Source: Phaeobacter gallaeciensis DSM 26640
GTDB lineage: Bacteria; Pseudomonadota; Alphaproteobacteria; Rhodobacterales; Rhodobacteraceae
Direction: 5' to 3'
Length of the DNA: 64,000 bases
Assembly: GCF_000511385.1 (NCBI RefSeq)
Contig: NC_023137.1
Location: 449,001-513,000 of the forward strand
The notes below the pieces were generated by a model. That model worked only from the letters and a program-made list of their open reading frames with translations. It had not been told where the DNA came from and did not search any database. Position 1 is the first letter of the stretch. Every line of letters starts with the position of its first letter. This document shows positions 50,749-61,732 of the stretch, in pieces. The translations under genes were made by a program, and so were the position numbers.

Positions 50749-51488
50749 CGCCCACTCACTCTCTGACCGACCCCAAATATTACGACGTCACTGACCACAC
50801 ATGGCCCGCCGCTGAACTGCGGCAGCTTGGCCCGGTAACCTTGCGCCGGGGCGCTGGCGGCGGCAGCCGTGTCTCCGCAGCAACCGTGGTTACAGGCCAC
50901 GCTAGCGAGGCAGAAATCACTGCCGCCGAACAGGTCATGGGCGATATGGGGCAGGATCATCTGTTCATGATCCGCGACGGGCAGGATGAACTGGACGCCC
51001 AGCTGGCCGCGCGCGGCTATGTGATCAAGGATCCGGTGGTGCTCTGGAGCTGTCCGGTGGACCTGCTGTGCCCTGTTGAAATCCCGCCGGTCACTGCCTT
51101 CTGCGTTTGGGAGCCGCTGGCCATTCAGCACGAGATCTGGGCCGCAGGCGGCATCGGTCCCGAGCGCTTCGCCGTGATGCAACGGGCTGCGGGGCCAAAG
51201 ACATCGCTTCTGGGGCGCTGTGAGGATGCGCCGGGTGGTACCGGCTTTGTCGCGATCCACGATGGCACCGCCATGGTCCACGCGCTGGAAATCCTGTCTC
51301 ATCAACGCCGTAAGGGCATGGCCGTTTGGCTGATGCACCGCGCTGGGCAATGGGCTGCCGATCAGGGCGCGCGCGAATTGGCAGTTCTCTGCACCGAAGC
51401 CAACGCAGGGGCAAACGGTCTATATGCCTCACTTGGCATGCAGCGCGCCGGACGTTACCACTATCGACACAACCCAAAGGGAGTGTAA
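50745..51488 (+). CDS. GNAT-family N-acetyltransferase
   Basis: A 247-residue protein with an N-terminal region of unclear fold and a C-terminal GNAT domain. Acetyl-CoA binding is suggested by HQRRKGMAVWLMHRAGQWA and the end motif LCTEANAGANGLYASLGMQ. The start is TTG at 50745, overlapping the preceding stop as TTGA; no in-frame ATG exists near the beginning. It is second in a four-gene operon with the CinA-like, AhpD-like and OmpA genes. The substrate is unknown. Confidence 0.8.
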   Translation: MTPTHSLTDPKYYDVTDHTWPAAELRQLGPVTLRRGAGGGSRVSAATVVTGHASEAEITAAEQVMGDMGQDHLFMIRDGQDELDAQLAARGYVIKDPVVLWSCPVDLLCPVEIPPVTAFCVWEPLAIQHEIWAAGGIGPERFAVMQRAAGPKTSLLGRCEDAPGGTGFVAIHDGTAMVHALEILSHQRRKGMAVWLMHRAGQWAADQGARELAVLCTEANAGANGLYASLGMQRAGRYHYRHNPKGV

Positions 51489-51491
51489 CCC

Positions 51492-52067
51492 ATGACACGC
51501 GACACCGACGCACCCACAGCGCTTGACCTGCCGATGGTGGACCCGCTGCCGCCCGAGACGCAGAAGTATTTCGACATCTGCCAGGATAAGCTCGGCATGG
51601 TGCCCAACGTGCTGCGCGCCAATGCATTCGACATCGACAAGCTCAATGCCTTTACCGGGATGTATAACGACCTGATGCTGGCGGACAGCGGGTTGTCAAA
51701 GCTGGAGCGCGAGATGATCGCGGTGGTGGTCTCCGCTATCAACAGCTGTTTCTATTGCCTGACGGCCCATGGTGCCGCTGTGCGCCAGCTGTCAGGTGAT
51801 CCCAAGCTTGGTGAGATGCTGGTGATGAACTACCGCGTCGCGCCGCTGGAGCCGCGCCAGCGAGCGATGCTGGATTTCGCCGTAAAGGTGACCAAAGCCA
51901 GTGCCGAGATTGAAGAGGCCGACCGCCAAGCCCTGCGCGACCACGGGTTCAGCGACCGCGATATCTGGGACATTGCCAATGTCACCGGGTTTTTCAACAT
52001 GTCCAATCGGGTTGCCAGCGCCACCGGCATGGTGCCCAACGACGCCTATCACGCGCAGCACCGGTGA
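51492..52067 (+). CDS. AhpD/carboxymuconolactone-decarboxylase-fold peroxidase-related protein
   Basis: A 191-residue helical protein of the CMD superfamily. The redox pair Cys86-x-x-Cys89 with His93 lies in NSCFYCLTAHGAAVR, the AhpD-like arrangement, and the sequence matches the subgroup annotated as uncharacterised peroxidase-related enzymes. It is expected to act as a thiol-disulfide reductant or peroxidase in the cytosol. It starts three bases after the GNAT gene and overlaps the OmpA-family gene by four bases (GTGA). Confidence 0.87.
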   Translation: MTRDTDAPTALDLPMVDPLPPETQKYFDICQDKLGMVPNVLRANAFDIDKLNAFTGMYNDLMLADSGLSKLEREMIAVVVSAINSCFYCLTAHGAAVRQLSGDPKLGEMLVMNYRVAPLEPRQRAMLDFAVKVTKASAEIEEADRQALRDHGFSDRDIWDIANVTGFFNMSNRVASATGMVPNDAYHAQHR

Positions 52068-53044
52068 CCCGCCGTGCCGTTCTTGCCGGCCGCTGGCTGA
52101 TGCCTGCCTTGGCGGGGCTGCTCTGCGCAGCGCTGCCGTCTCTGGCGACCGCACAGGGGATCAATCTGCCCGCCGGTGCGCGCCAACTCGCCGAACGGGC
52201 CACCGCCCTCGGCAGCTACGCAGTGCCGCTCGGTCCTGCCAGCGACGATGGCGTGCCTGCACGCCAGGTCGAGGGGCAGATCCTGCGCCGCAGCTGGCGG
52301 ATCTCCGGTGATGCTACGGTGCTGCAAGTGCTGGCACCGCTGCGTGCGCAATTGATCGAGAACGGCTTCGAACTGCTTTATCAATGTCCCGCGCGCAGCT
52401 GTGGCGGGTTTGATTTCCGTTTCGATATTGAGGTGATCCCCGCCCCGGACATGACCGTGGATATCGGCAACTACAGCTTTGTCTCGGCAGAACATCCCGA
52501 CGGCCGCATCGTAAGTCTGCTGGTCTCGCGCTCCGGAAACGCCACCTTTGTGCAGGTGATTGAGGTCACGCCCGAAGGTGTCAGCCCGCCGATCATCACA
52601 GATGGTAGCAGCCCGGTAGATGGTAGCTCCGATGCAGCCCTGGCCACCGCGCTGCCACTCATTGGCGCGGCTGAGCTGATCACCGGGCTACGCCGCAACG
52701 GGCGGGCGGTCTTGGCGGATCTGGAATTTGAAACCGGCGCCGTGACACTGGGGGCCAAACCCTATGATAGCCTTGCGGCTCTCGCAGAGTTCCTGATTCA
52801 GAACCCGGATTTCGATGTGCTCTTGGTGGGTCATACCGACACGGTGGGATCGCTGGAGCAGAATATCGCGATTTCTGAACGCCGCGCCGATGCGGTTCGC
52901 CGCCGCCTTTTGGCCGATAGCGCTGTTGATCCCGGTCGGGTTTCGGTGGCCGGTGCGGGGTTCATGGCGCCGCTGACCACCAACCTCACCCCCGAGGGGC
53001 GTGAGGCCAATCGCCGGGTTGAGGCGGTGCTGATCAGACGGTGA
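52064..53044 (+). CDS. OmpA-family outer membrane/peptidoglycan-binding protein
   Basis: A 326-residue exported protein. A signal peptide (WLMPALAGLLCAALPSLATAQG) is followed by an N-terminal domain of unknown type (about 30-205). The C-terminal OmpA domain (about 215-325) has the peptidoglycan-binding pattern DVLLVGHTDTVGSLEQN, then SERRADAVRRRL and REANRRVEAVL. It is likely to attach periplasmically to the cell wall. The start is GTG at 52064, within the four-base overlap with the preceding gene. It is the last gene of the operon. Confidence 0.88.
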   Translation: MTRRAVLAGRWLMPALAGLLCAALPSLATAQGINLPAGARQLAERATALGSYAVPLGPASDDGVPARQVEGQILRRSWRISGDATVLQVLAPLRAQLIENGFELLYQCPARSCGGFDFRFDIEVIPAPDMTVDIGNYSFVSAEHPDGRIVSLLVSRSGNATFVQVIEVTPEGVSPPIITDGSSPVDGSSDAALATALPLIGAAELITGLRRNGRAVLADLEFETGAVTLGAKPYDSLAALAEFLIQNPDFDVLLVGHTDTVGSLEQNIAISERRADAVRRRLLADSAVDPGRVSVAGAGFMAPLTTNLTPEGREANRRVEAVLIRR

Positions 53045-53078
53045 TGTGGTGCGGTCCCGCTCGGCCTGTCGGACAGAT

Positions 53079-53112
53079 ACAGAAAACCCGGCACATCGGC
53101 CGGGTCCTGTCC
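53079..53112 (-). terminator. Terminator hairpin between the OmpA gene and the LysR gene
   Basis: ACCCGGC (53086-53092) pairs with GCCGGGT (53099-53105) over six bases. On the minus strand it is followed by TTTTC, fitting termination of the LysR gene. An outer GGACAG/CTGTCC pair (53071-53076, 53107-53112) could extend it. Confidence 0.68.
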
Positions 53113-53131
53113 AATCCCAAAGGGGCGTGCC

Positions 53132-54037
53132 TCACCAGGTCATGCCATCCTTGTCGGCAAAGGCATTGGCGAGGAAGTCGATGAAGGCCCGCACCTTGGG
53201 CTGGGTGAAACGGCCGGGAGGGTAGACCGCATAGATGCCCTGGGTTTCCATCGGCAGTGAGGGCATGACGTCCTCGACCAACCCTTCGGCCATGGCATCG
53301 GAATAGAGGTAGCTCGGCAAATAGGCGATCCCCAGACCGGAGATGGCGGCATTCAGCAGCGATTGTCCGTCATTCACTGACAGCCAGCCAGATGTCCGCA
53401 CCTGCCGTTTTTCGCCGGACGGCGCGGTGATCTTCCACATGCTGCCGCTCGATTGGTTCGAATAATGCAGCAGTTTGTGCATGTTCAGATCGTCGATCTT
53501 CTGCGGTCGGCCGAATTTCTCCAGATAGGCGGGCGAGGCGATCATCCGCTTGGTGGTTTCCGTCAGCTTGCGCGCCCGCAGGGAACTGTCCTCCAGCTCA
53601 CCAATGCGCAGGGCCATATCGAACCCTTCAGAGATCAGCTCCACATAGCGGTTGTTCAGCACCATATTGACGGTGATATCCGGGAAATCACGCAGGAAAT
53701 CCGACAGTACCGGCGACAGGTGGTTGACGCCAAAATCAGTCGCCACAGAGATCCGCAACAGCCCCGAAGGCGCAGATTGCATCGAGGTCACCAGCGCATC
53801 CGCCTCCCCGGCATCATTCAGCACCCGGCGCGCCCGGTCGTAGTACGCAAGACCAATTTCCGTGGGCGACACCCGCCGCGTGGTCCGGTTCAGCAGCCGC
53901 GCGCCAAGACGGGCCTCTAGGCTGGACACATGTTTGGACACCGCCGATTTGGAGATCCCCATTTTCTTGGCCGCATCGGTGAATCCGCCCTGATCCACCA
54001 CATTGGCAAAGGCCTCCATTTCGGTCAGTCGATCCAT
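53132..54037 (-). CDS. LysR-family transcriptional regulator
   Basis: A 301-residue regulator. The N-terminal winged helix-turn-helix (MEAFANVVDQGGFTDAAKKM, then ISKSAVSKHVSSLEARLG) is followed by the periplasmic-binding-like effector domain (from about 90). It is closest to the CrgA/AaeR-like group (NRTTRRVSPTEIGLAYYDRA). The start at 54037 has AAGGA upstream; ATGs at 54058 and 54094 are alternatives. It is divergent from the DUF4399 gene, about 200 bases apart, and so a candidate regulator of that operon. The inducer is unknown. Confidence 0.88.
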   Translation of the reverse strand: MDRLTEMEAFANVVDQGGFTDAAKKMGISKSAVSKHVSSLEARLGARLLNRTTRRVSPTEIGLAYYDRARRVLNDAGEADALVTSMQSAPSGLLRISVATDFGVNHLSPVLSDFLRDFPDITVNMVLNNRYVELISEGFDMALRIGELEDSSLRARKLTETTKRMIASPAYLEKFGRPQKIDDLNMHKLLHYSNQSSGSMWKITAPSGEKRQVRTSGWLSVNDGQSLLNAAISGLGIAYLPSYLYSDAMAEGLVEDVMPSLPMETQGIYAVYPPGRFTQPKVRAFIDFLANAFADKDGMTW

Positions 54038-54234
54038 AGTACTCGCGTCCTTGTCCATCTCGGTTGCCTCATTTGTCGCGGTGAAATCGGGCAAGAAGGG
54101 GGCGGGGATGGGATAATTGCGAGGTTATTCACCCATAGTTTACCAGCTGGAAACACCTGCCCGCGCGACGGAAGATCGAAAACCCATCCGCTTCCACTAT
54201 GTTGAAAGAGGTTATGTCAATGGGAGGACATCTT

Positions 54235-54690
54235 ATGAATGCGATGATCAGATCCACACTGGCGGCTGTGGTGGCCTGTACCTTGCCCGTCTCTGCGGCC
54301 CTTGCGGGTGGCGAAACCCCGGCGCCGGAAGGGGCAGAGGTTTATTTCGTGACCCCCAAGGATGGTGAGGTGGTGTCGGCACCGGTAACCGTGGTCTTTG
54401 GCCTGCGCGGCATGGGGGTGGCACCAGCCGGGACTGAGGCCGAAAACACCGGCCATCACCACCTACTGATCGACCGCCCGCCACTGGGGGAGGGCGAAGA
54501 CGGTGCAGACGAACTATCCTACGGCCTGCCTTCGGATGAAAACCACATTCATTTTGGTGGCGGACAGACCGAAACCACGCTGGATCTGGCTCCGGGTGAG
54601 CATACGCTGCAGCTGGTGATGGGCGACTACGGTCACGTCCCACATTCGACGCCCATCGTCTCAGAAGTGATCACCATCAAGGTTGAATAA
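54235..54690 (+). CDS. DUF4399 secreted protein
   Basis: A 151-residue exported protein. A signal peptide (TLAAVVACTLPVSAALAG) precedes a single DUF4399 domain with the characteristic PKDGEVVSAPVTVVFGLRGM, then TGHHHLLIDRP, NHIHFGGGQTET and LAPGEHTLQLVMGD. The histidine-rich strands suggest metal binding (inference). GGAGG stands seven bases before the ATG at 54235, which fixes the start. It is the first gene after the divergent LysR regulator. Confidence 0.9.
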   Translation: MNAMIRSTLAAVVACTLPVSAALAGGETPAPEGAEVYFVTPKDGEVVSAPVTVVFGLRGMGVAPAGTEAENTGHHHLLIDRPPLGEGEDGADELSYGLPSDENHIHFGGGQTETTLDLAPGEHTLQLVMGDYGHVPHSTPIVSEVITIKVE

Positions 54691-54788
54691 GCCCGTGTGG
54701 CGGGCGTGATACTTCGGTGCAGGGCGAAGCATTCCTCACATTCTGGCTGCTAAATCGGGGGCGTATTTTCCAAGAAAGGACGCCTCTG

Positions 54789-55112
54789 ATGCTCACCTGT
54801 ATTATCCGCTATCACATCGACCCCACCAAACGGGACGATTTCGCCACCTATGCCCGCAATTGGGGGCAGGCGATCCCACGCTGTGGCGCTGATCTGATCG
54901 GGTACTATGCCCCGCACGAAGGTTCATCAACGCTGGCTTATGGCATCTATGATGTGGCAAACCTTGCCGAGTACGAAGCCTACCGCGCGCGGCTGGCGGC
55001 GGACCCGCTGGGGCGCGAGAACTATGCCTTCGCTCAGGACCGCCGCTTTATCCTGCGCGAGGATCGCACCTGGCTGAAAAAAGTCTCCGACCCGGAAGGA
55101 TCCACAGGATGA
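54789..55112 (+). CDS. NIPSNAP-family protein
   Basis: A 107-residue small dimeric alpha-beta barrel protein. The features MLTCIIRYHIDPTKRDDFATYA at the start (given here in part) and the later RIYxxx-like WLKKVSDPEG end match NIPSNAP family members. Function is generally unknown; the fold is shared with antibiotic biosynthesis monooxygenases, one of which is encoded next. GAAAGGA precedes the ATG at 54789. It overlaps the next gene by four bases. Confidence 0.83.
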   Translation: MLTCIIRYHIDPTKRDDFATYARNWGQAIPRCGADLIGYYAPHEGSSTLAYGIYDVANLAEYEAYRARLAADPLGRENYAFAQDRRFILREDRTWLKKVSDPEGSTG

Positions 55113-55465
55113 TTGCCGTTATCTTCGAGGTTGAAATCAAGGAAGGGGCGAAGGACCGTTATCTGGAGATAGCCGCCGATCTGAAACCGCTGTTGCAGGA
55201 GGTTGAGGGCTTTATTTCAGTCGAACGGTTCCAGAGCCTCACCACACCGGGCAAGCTGCTGTCGCTGTCCTTCTGGGAAGACGAGGAGGCGGTCGCCAAC
55301 TGGCGCTGCCTCAGCGCCCATCGCGCAGGCCAGACCGAGGGGCGGGAGGCCGTATTCAGCGACTATCGCCTGCGGGTGGCTGGCGTGCTGCGCGACTATG
55401 GCATGACCAACCGTGATGAGGCTCCCACCGATGCCCGCGCGGTTCATGACTCTGTTGCCACGTGA
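55109..55465 (+). CDS. Antibiotic biosynthesis monooxygenase (ABM) domain protein
   Basis: A 118-residue dimeric alpha-beta barrel protein with the ABM pattern IAVIFEVEIKEGAKDRYLE, then GFISVERFQSL, LLSLSFWEDEEAVANWR and HRAGQTEGRE. Relatives act as cofactor-free oxygenases or as heme-degrading or stress proteins; no substrate is evident. It is coupled to its neighbours on both sides by four-base overlaps (ATGA and GTGA), within the DUF4399 operon. Confidence 0.87.
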   Translation: MIAVIFEVEIKEGAKDRYLEIAADLKPLLQEVEGFISVERFQSLTTPGKLLSLSFWEDEEAVANWRCLSAHRAGQTEGREAVFSDYRLRVAGVLRDYGMTNRDEAPTDARAVHDSVAT

Positions 55466-55860
55466 AACATGAGGCGCGCAGACGAGGCCTCTGGGGCTGT
55501 GCCGTCATCTGCATGGTTGTCGCCACCTCTCTGGTTGGGGCGGAAGAGGCGCGGATACCCGGCGCGGCGATCCTCGCACCCCGGGATGGCGATATCCTAT
55601 CCTCGCCTGTTGATCTCAATCTCTGGATTCCGGCGGATGGGCGCTACCAGCTTTCTGTCGATGGGGTGGTTTTCGGCCCTGACCCGCTGCCCCATGGGCC
55701 GGTCAGCCTGCCGATTAATTTGCCCATAGGCCTGTATCAACTGAACCTAAGTGACAGGAACGACACTGGCGGCAGCGACGGGGTCACCATTCTGATCGAC
55801 CGGGTGGTCACGGATCAGGACAATGGCTGCCTCAGATGTGGTGGCCTGTCTCGACCCTAA
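55462..55860 (+). CDS. Secreted protein with DUF4399-like repeat start
   Basis: A 132-residue exported protein. The signal is GCAVICMVVATSLVGAEE. The mature part opens ILAPRDGDILSSPVDLNLW, the same P-x-DG-x3-S-x-PV pattern as the DUF4399 protein at the head of this operon. It continues LPHGPVSLPINLPIGLYQLNL and ends with a CLRC pair. It lacks the histidine motif of DUF4399, so it may be a divergent or partial relative. The start is GTG at 55462, overlapping the ABM gene. It is last in the operon. Confidence 0.72.
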   Translation: MKHEARRRGLWGCAVICMVVATSLVGAEEARIPGAAILAPRDGDILSSPVDLNLWIPADGRYQLSVDGVVFGPDPLPHGPVSLPINLPIGLYQLNLSDRNDTGGSDGVTILIDRVVTDQDNGCLRCGGLSRP

Positions 55861-55888
55861 GCCGCAGGCGAGAGCCACATAGGCCGCG

Positions 55889-55930
55889 AAAAAGGCGCGC
55901 GGGTTGGGCAAAACCTGCGCGCCTGTTCTT
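55889..55930. terminator. Bidirectional terminator between the DUF4399 operon and the fadH-like gene
   Basis: GGCGCGCGGGTT (55894-55905) pairs with AACCTGCGCGCC (55912-55923) with one G-T pair. The plus side runs into TGTTCTTT, and the minus side into TTTTTCG. Confidence 0.82.
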
Positions 55931-55948
55931 TGGGAACTCAGAGTGTGC

Positions 55949-58616
<2,668 letters not shown>

Positions 58617-58655
58617 TGGTTCGGACCTAACTCGTGCCTGACAAAGGACAGCCTG

Positions 58656-59171
58656 ATGCCACCTCTTCGCAGTCTCATCGCGCCAGCTGCCATTTCCGTC
58701 GCGCTCATCGCGACCTTGACGGGGCCTGTATCCGCCCTCAGCTGCCTGCCCTGGGGGCCGTCGGACGCCTATCTTGCAGCCGCAAAATCTGACAAGAGCT
58801 ATATCGTGGTCGAAGGCGAGCTGAGTTTTGATGAGGGCGCGCTGCCCAAGGCGCCGCAGGACAATCCCAATGACGCGCCGCCGCGCAGTCTGATTCCGGC
58901 GCGGATGGAGGGCAAGCTGATGACCCCGAACGGCTTTTCAAAAGACGTTGATCTGGGCATCACATTGGAAATCCTCTGCTTTGGGCCGTGGTGTGCTGGC
59001 GCAGCGGATGGCGTGGACTATCTGGCGTTTCTTGAACAGCGCGACGGTGCCTATGTGCTGCGCATGGATCCCTGTGGCGGCTTTGGCTTCGGGGGCACCG
59101 ATGGTGCCGCCCGAGATGAGGTGCTGGCTTGCCACGCGGGAAAATCCTGCACCCCCTGGTCTGAACGTTAA
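58656..59171 (+). CDS. Secreted cysteine-containing hypothetical protein
   Basis: A 171-residue exported protein with a signal peptide (LIAPAAISVALIATLTGPVSALS). The mature part begins with SCLPWGPSDAYL and has six cysteines in total, paired-looking as CFGPWC and CHAGKSC, suggesting disulfides in the periplasm. I do not recognise a family by name. AAAGGA lies before the ATG. It begins 39 bases after rppH and may be on its transcript. Confidence 0.75.
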   Translation: MPPLRSLIAPAAISVALIATLTGPVSALSCLPWGPSDAYLAAAKSDKSYIVVEGELSFDEGALPKAPQDNPNDAPPRSLIPARMEGKLMTPNGFSKDVDLGITLEILCFGPWCAGAADGVDYLAFLEQRDGAYVLRMDPCGGFGFGGTDGAARDEVLACHAGKSCTPWSER

Positions 59172-59191
59172 TCCGCAGCCGGTTTGGGAGA

Positions 59192-60061
59192 CTAGATGCT
59201 AGCCACCCGTCGCCTCCGCCAGCGCAAGCCGCTTTGCCCCAACCATAGGCTGAACAGCGCAAGGCCTGCGCCAATGGCCTGCTTTGCCGTCAGCACCTCG
59301 CCAAGGATCAGCCAGCCCAGGATCACCGCTGACAGCGGGCTGAGCACGCCCAGAAGCGACACCACCGATGGCTCCAGCCGGGCAATGCCCCGAAACCACA
59401 GGACATAAGTCGCAGCGCCGCCAATCAGGCTCATATAGGCCAGCCCAAGCAGGTTCTCGCCGCTCAGCTGCGGCATGGCGGGCAGGGACCAGAGCGTCAC
59501 CGGGATCAGCAACAGACCGCCCGCCGTCAGTTGCCATGCGGTGAAGGTCAGCAGCGATACAGGCGGCTGCCACTTGCGGCTCAGCACCACACCCGCCGCC
59601 ATCGCAATGGCCCCGGCCAGCCCCGCAAAGACACCGATCCCGTCCAGCTCTGCACTCGGCGTCAGCACCAGAAGCGCCACGCCAAGAATGCTCAGCCCCG
59701 CTGCCAGAACCGCCGCCGCGCGCACCGGCGTCTTCAGCATCAGCGCCGACAGAAACAACACCACCAGCGGCTGCACAGCACCCAGCGTTGCGGCAACCCC
59801 GCCGGGCAGGCGATAGGCGGCGACAAACAGCAGGCTCCAGAAAATCGAGAAGTTCAGCGCTCCCAGCACCAAGAGCCTCGGCACCCAGCTCAGTGGCGGC
59901 AATTGCCGCACCATCAGCATCAACAGGAGCCCGGCAGGCAAGGCCCGCAACAAGGCGACCAGCAGCGGCGACTGTCCCGGCAACAGGCTGGTGGTGACAA
60001 TATAGCTGCTGCCCCAGATCACGGGCGCCAGCGCGGTAAGGATCAGATCACGGCTCTGCAT
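59192..60061 (-). CDS. EamA/DMT-family transporter under MarR control
   Basis: A 289-residue inner-membrane exporter-like protein with ten hydrophobic helices in two EamA halves (start ALAPVIWGSSYIVTTSLLPG and the second-half GLAYMSLIGGAATYVLWFRGIA). The GSSY...PG element is typical of RhaT/RarD-like drug/metabolite transporters. It is divergent from a MarR gene 83 bases away, with an operator centred 26 bases before its start, so induction by a MarR ligand, probably an exported compound, is expected. Confidence 0.87.
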   Translation of the reverse strand: MQSRDLILTALAPVIWGSSYIVTTSLLPGQSPLLVALLRALPAGLLLMLMVRQLPPLSWVPRLLVLGALNFSIFWSLLFVAAYRLPGGVAATLGAVQPLVVLFLSALMLKTPVRAAAVLAAGLSILGVALLVLTPSAELDGIGVFAGLAGAIAMAAGVVLSRKWQPPVSLLTFTAWQLTAGGLLLIPVTLWSLPAMPQLSGENLLGLAYMSLIGGAATYVLWFRGIARLEPSVVSLLGVLSPLSAVILGWLILGEVLTAKQAIGAGLALFSLWLGQSGLRWRRRRVASI

Positions 60062-60080
60062 GGCAGGCTCCTCCTGGTTT

Positions 60081-60094
60081 TCTCGACATCAAGA
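60081..60094. promoter_or_regulatory. MarR operator site 1, imperfect (transporter side)
   Basis: TCTCGACATCAAGA differs at two positions from the perfect palindrome at 60107 and lies 26 bp away centre to centre. It overlaps the region just upstream of the EamA transporter start. Confidence 0.7.
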
Positions 60095-60106
60095 TATGAT
60101 AGTTTT

Positions 60107-60120
60107 TCTTGACGTCAAGA
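60107..60120. promoter_or_regulatory. MarR operator site 2, 14-bp perfect palindrome
   Basis: TCTTGACGTCAAGA is a perfect palindrome centred about 31 bases before the marR start. Together with site 1 the flanks continue as direct repeats (GACRTCAAGATATSAT at 60085 and 60111). This is the evident autoregulatory site of the adjacent MarR protein. Confidence 0.75.
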
Positions 60121-60144
60121 TATCATTCGATAAAACCTTCCGAC

Positions 60145-60633
60145 ATGGACCATGTGGATTTTGTGACCCAGCAATGGGAGCGGGAACGCCCTGACCTTGA
60201 TGTATCGGCGATGGCCGTGATCGGGCGGGTTGGACGATTGGCGCAGGCCTATCAAAAGGAAATGCAGAAAACCTGGGCGCGCTATGATTTGAACGGCGCC
60301 AAGTTCGATGTTCTGGCCACCCTGCGTCGCGCCGGTGCACCGCATCGCCTGTCACCGGGGGATCTGTTGCAGGCCACTATGGTGGCCTCGGGCACCATGA
60401 CCAACCGCATTGACCGGCTGGTGGATGCCGGGTTGGTCGCGCGCAGCGTCAACCCCGAGGACAGCCGCAGCTTCCTGATTGAGCTGACGCCCGAAGGGCT
60501 GCGCCTGATCAATGAGGTGGTAGAGGCGCATGTGGCCACGCAAGCGCGCCTGCTTAGTGGACTGGGAGCGGAAGAGCAGAGGGTTTTGACCGAGCTGCTG
60601 TCAAAGGCGCTGACCTCCGCCGAAAACGCCTGA
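60145..60633 (+). CDS. MarR-family transcriptional regulator
   Basis: A 162-residue winged-helix regulator. The dimerisation helices at both ends frame the DNA-binding part (KFDVLATLRRAGAPHRLSPG, GDLLQATMVASGTMTNRIDRL, the wing RSVNPEDSRSFLIELTPEG), a complete MarR domain. The ATG at 60145 leaves the palindromic operators outside the gene; an in-frame start 12 codons upstream would overlap the operator. It is divergent from an EamA transporter that it probably represses together with itself. The ligand is unknown. Confidence 0.9.
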   Translation: MDHVDFVTQQWERERPDLDVSAMAVIGRVGRLAQAYQKEMQKTWARYDLNGAKFDVLATLRRAGAPHRLSPGDLLQATMVASGTMTNRIDRLVDAGLVARSVNPEDSRSFLIELTPEGLRLINEVVEAHVATQARLLSGLGAEEQRVLTELLSKALTSAENA

Positions 60634-60678
60634 TCCCGGCCAGACCTCGAACGGGGACAGCCAAAGCTGTTCACCGAA

Positions 60679-60710
60679 GAAAAAGCCGCCCCCGATCGCT
60701 CCGGGGCGGC
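60679..60710 (-). terminator. Intrinsic terminator of the nth-adenosine kinase operon
   Basis: On the minus strand GCCGCCCC (60710-60703) pairs with GGGGCGGC (60692-60685) and runs into TTTTTC. It lies about 35 bases after the kinase stop. Confidence 0.85.
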
Positions 60711-60742
60711 TGTCTCAAATCGGTTGCGGGATCATTCCCGGC

Positions 60743-61732
60743 TCAGATCAGCCCTTCACGGCGCAGCACCTGGCTCATCACCGCCTTGGGACGGGGGCCG
60801 ATATGGCTGATCACCTCAGCCGCGCAGATATTGCCGATCTTCGCGCAGGTCTCAACATCCAGCCCTTTGGCCATGCCAAACAGGAACCCGGCTGCAAATT
60901 GATCGCCCGCCCCCGTGGCATCCACCGGCACCACCCGCTCAACCGGCACTGACACGCGGGTGTCGCCCTCAACCACGGTGACGCCATCGCCCGAGCGGGT
61001 GCAGACCACCAGCGAACAAATTGCCGCCGTCTTGGCCAGCGCCTCTTCCAGATCGTCGGTTTCAAACAGCGATTTGATCTCCGCCTCATTGCCGATCACG
61101 AAATCCAGATCATTTTCGATCAGCGACAGGAAGTCAGCGCGGTGGCGTTCCACGCAGAAAGGATCGGAAATCGCGATACCGCATTTGCCGCCGCCTTCGC
61201 GACAGGTTCGCGCCGCCTCCATGAAGGCGGTTTTGCCCTTGTCCTTGTCGAACAGATAGCCCTCAAGGAACATCAGCTGCGCCTTGCCCGATACCGCGTC
61301 CGGCACATCCGACGAGGATAGCTCGGAGGAGATGCCCAGATAGGTGTTCATCGACCGCTCGCCATCGCCGGAGACAAAGATCATCGACCGCGAGGTGGGC
61401 AGCTCACCGCCCTCAACCGGCGGGTTCACAAAATTGACGCCATCATCGGCCATCGCCTGTGCGTAAAACCGCCCCAGCGCGTCATCATGTACCCGCCCGA
61501 TAAAGGCCGCATCCAGCCCCAGCGCACCGGCACCGGCAATGGTATTTGCAACCGAGCCGCCGGGCGTCTGCACCCGGTCCTGCATCGCCGCATAAAGCAC
61601 CTCGCCGCGATCCCGTTCGATCAGCTGCATGATGCCTTTTTCGATGCCCATATGCTCCAGAAAGCTGTCGTCGCATTGGCTGATCACGTCCACAACGGCA
61701 TTGCCGATCCCGACGAGCTGGTATGTTTTCAT
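60743..61732 (-). CDS. PfkB-family adenosine kinase
   Basis: A 329-residue ribokinase-fold sugar/nucleoside kinase. The N-terminal GIGNAVVDVI and the glycine pair in TPGGSVANTIAG are typical. The C-terminal anion-hole/catalytic motif DATGAGDQFAAGFL holds the base Asp. The subgroup corresponds to bacterial adenosine kinases that make AMP from adenosine with ATP, though other PfkB substrates cannot be excluded. It begins inside the last codons of nth (ATGA overlap), so the two are co-translated. Confidence 0.85.
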   Translation of the reverse strand: MKTYQLVGIGNAVVDVISQCDDSFLEHMGIEKGIMQLIERDRGEVLYAAMQDRVQTPGGSVANTIAGAGALGLDAAFIGRVHDDALGRFYAQAMADDGVNFVNPPVEGGELPTSRSMIFVSGDGERSMNTYLGISSELSSSDVPDAVSGKAQLMFLEGYLFDKDKGKTAFMEAARTCREGGGKCGIAISDPFCVERHRADFLSLIENDLDFVIGNEAEIKSLFETDDLEEALAKTAAICSLVVCTRSGDGVTVVEGDTRVSVPVERVVPVDATGAGDQFAAGFLFGMAKGLDVETCAKIGNICAAEVISHIGPRPKAVMSQVLRREGLI

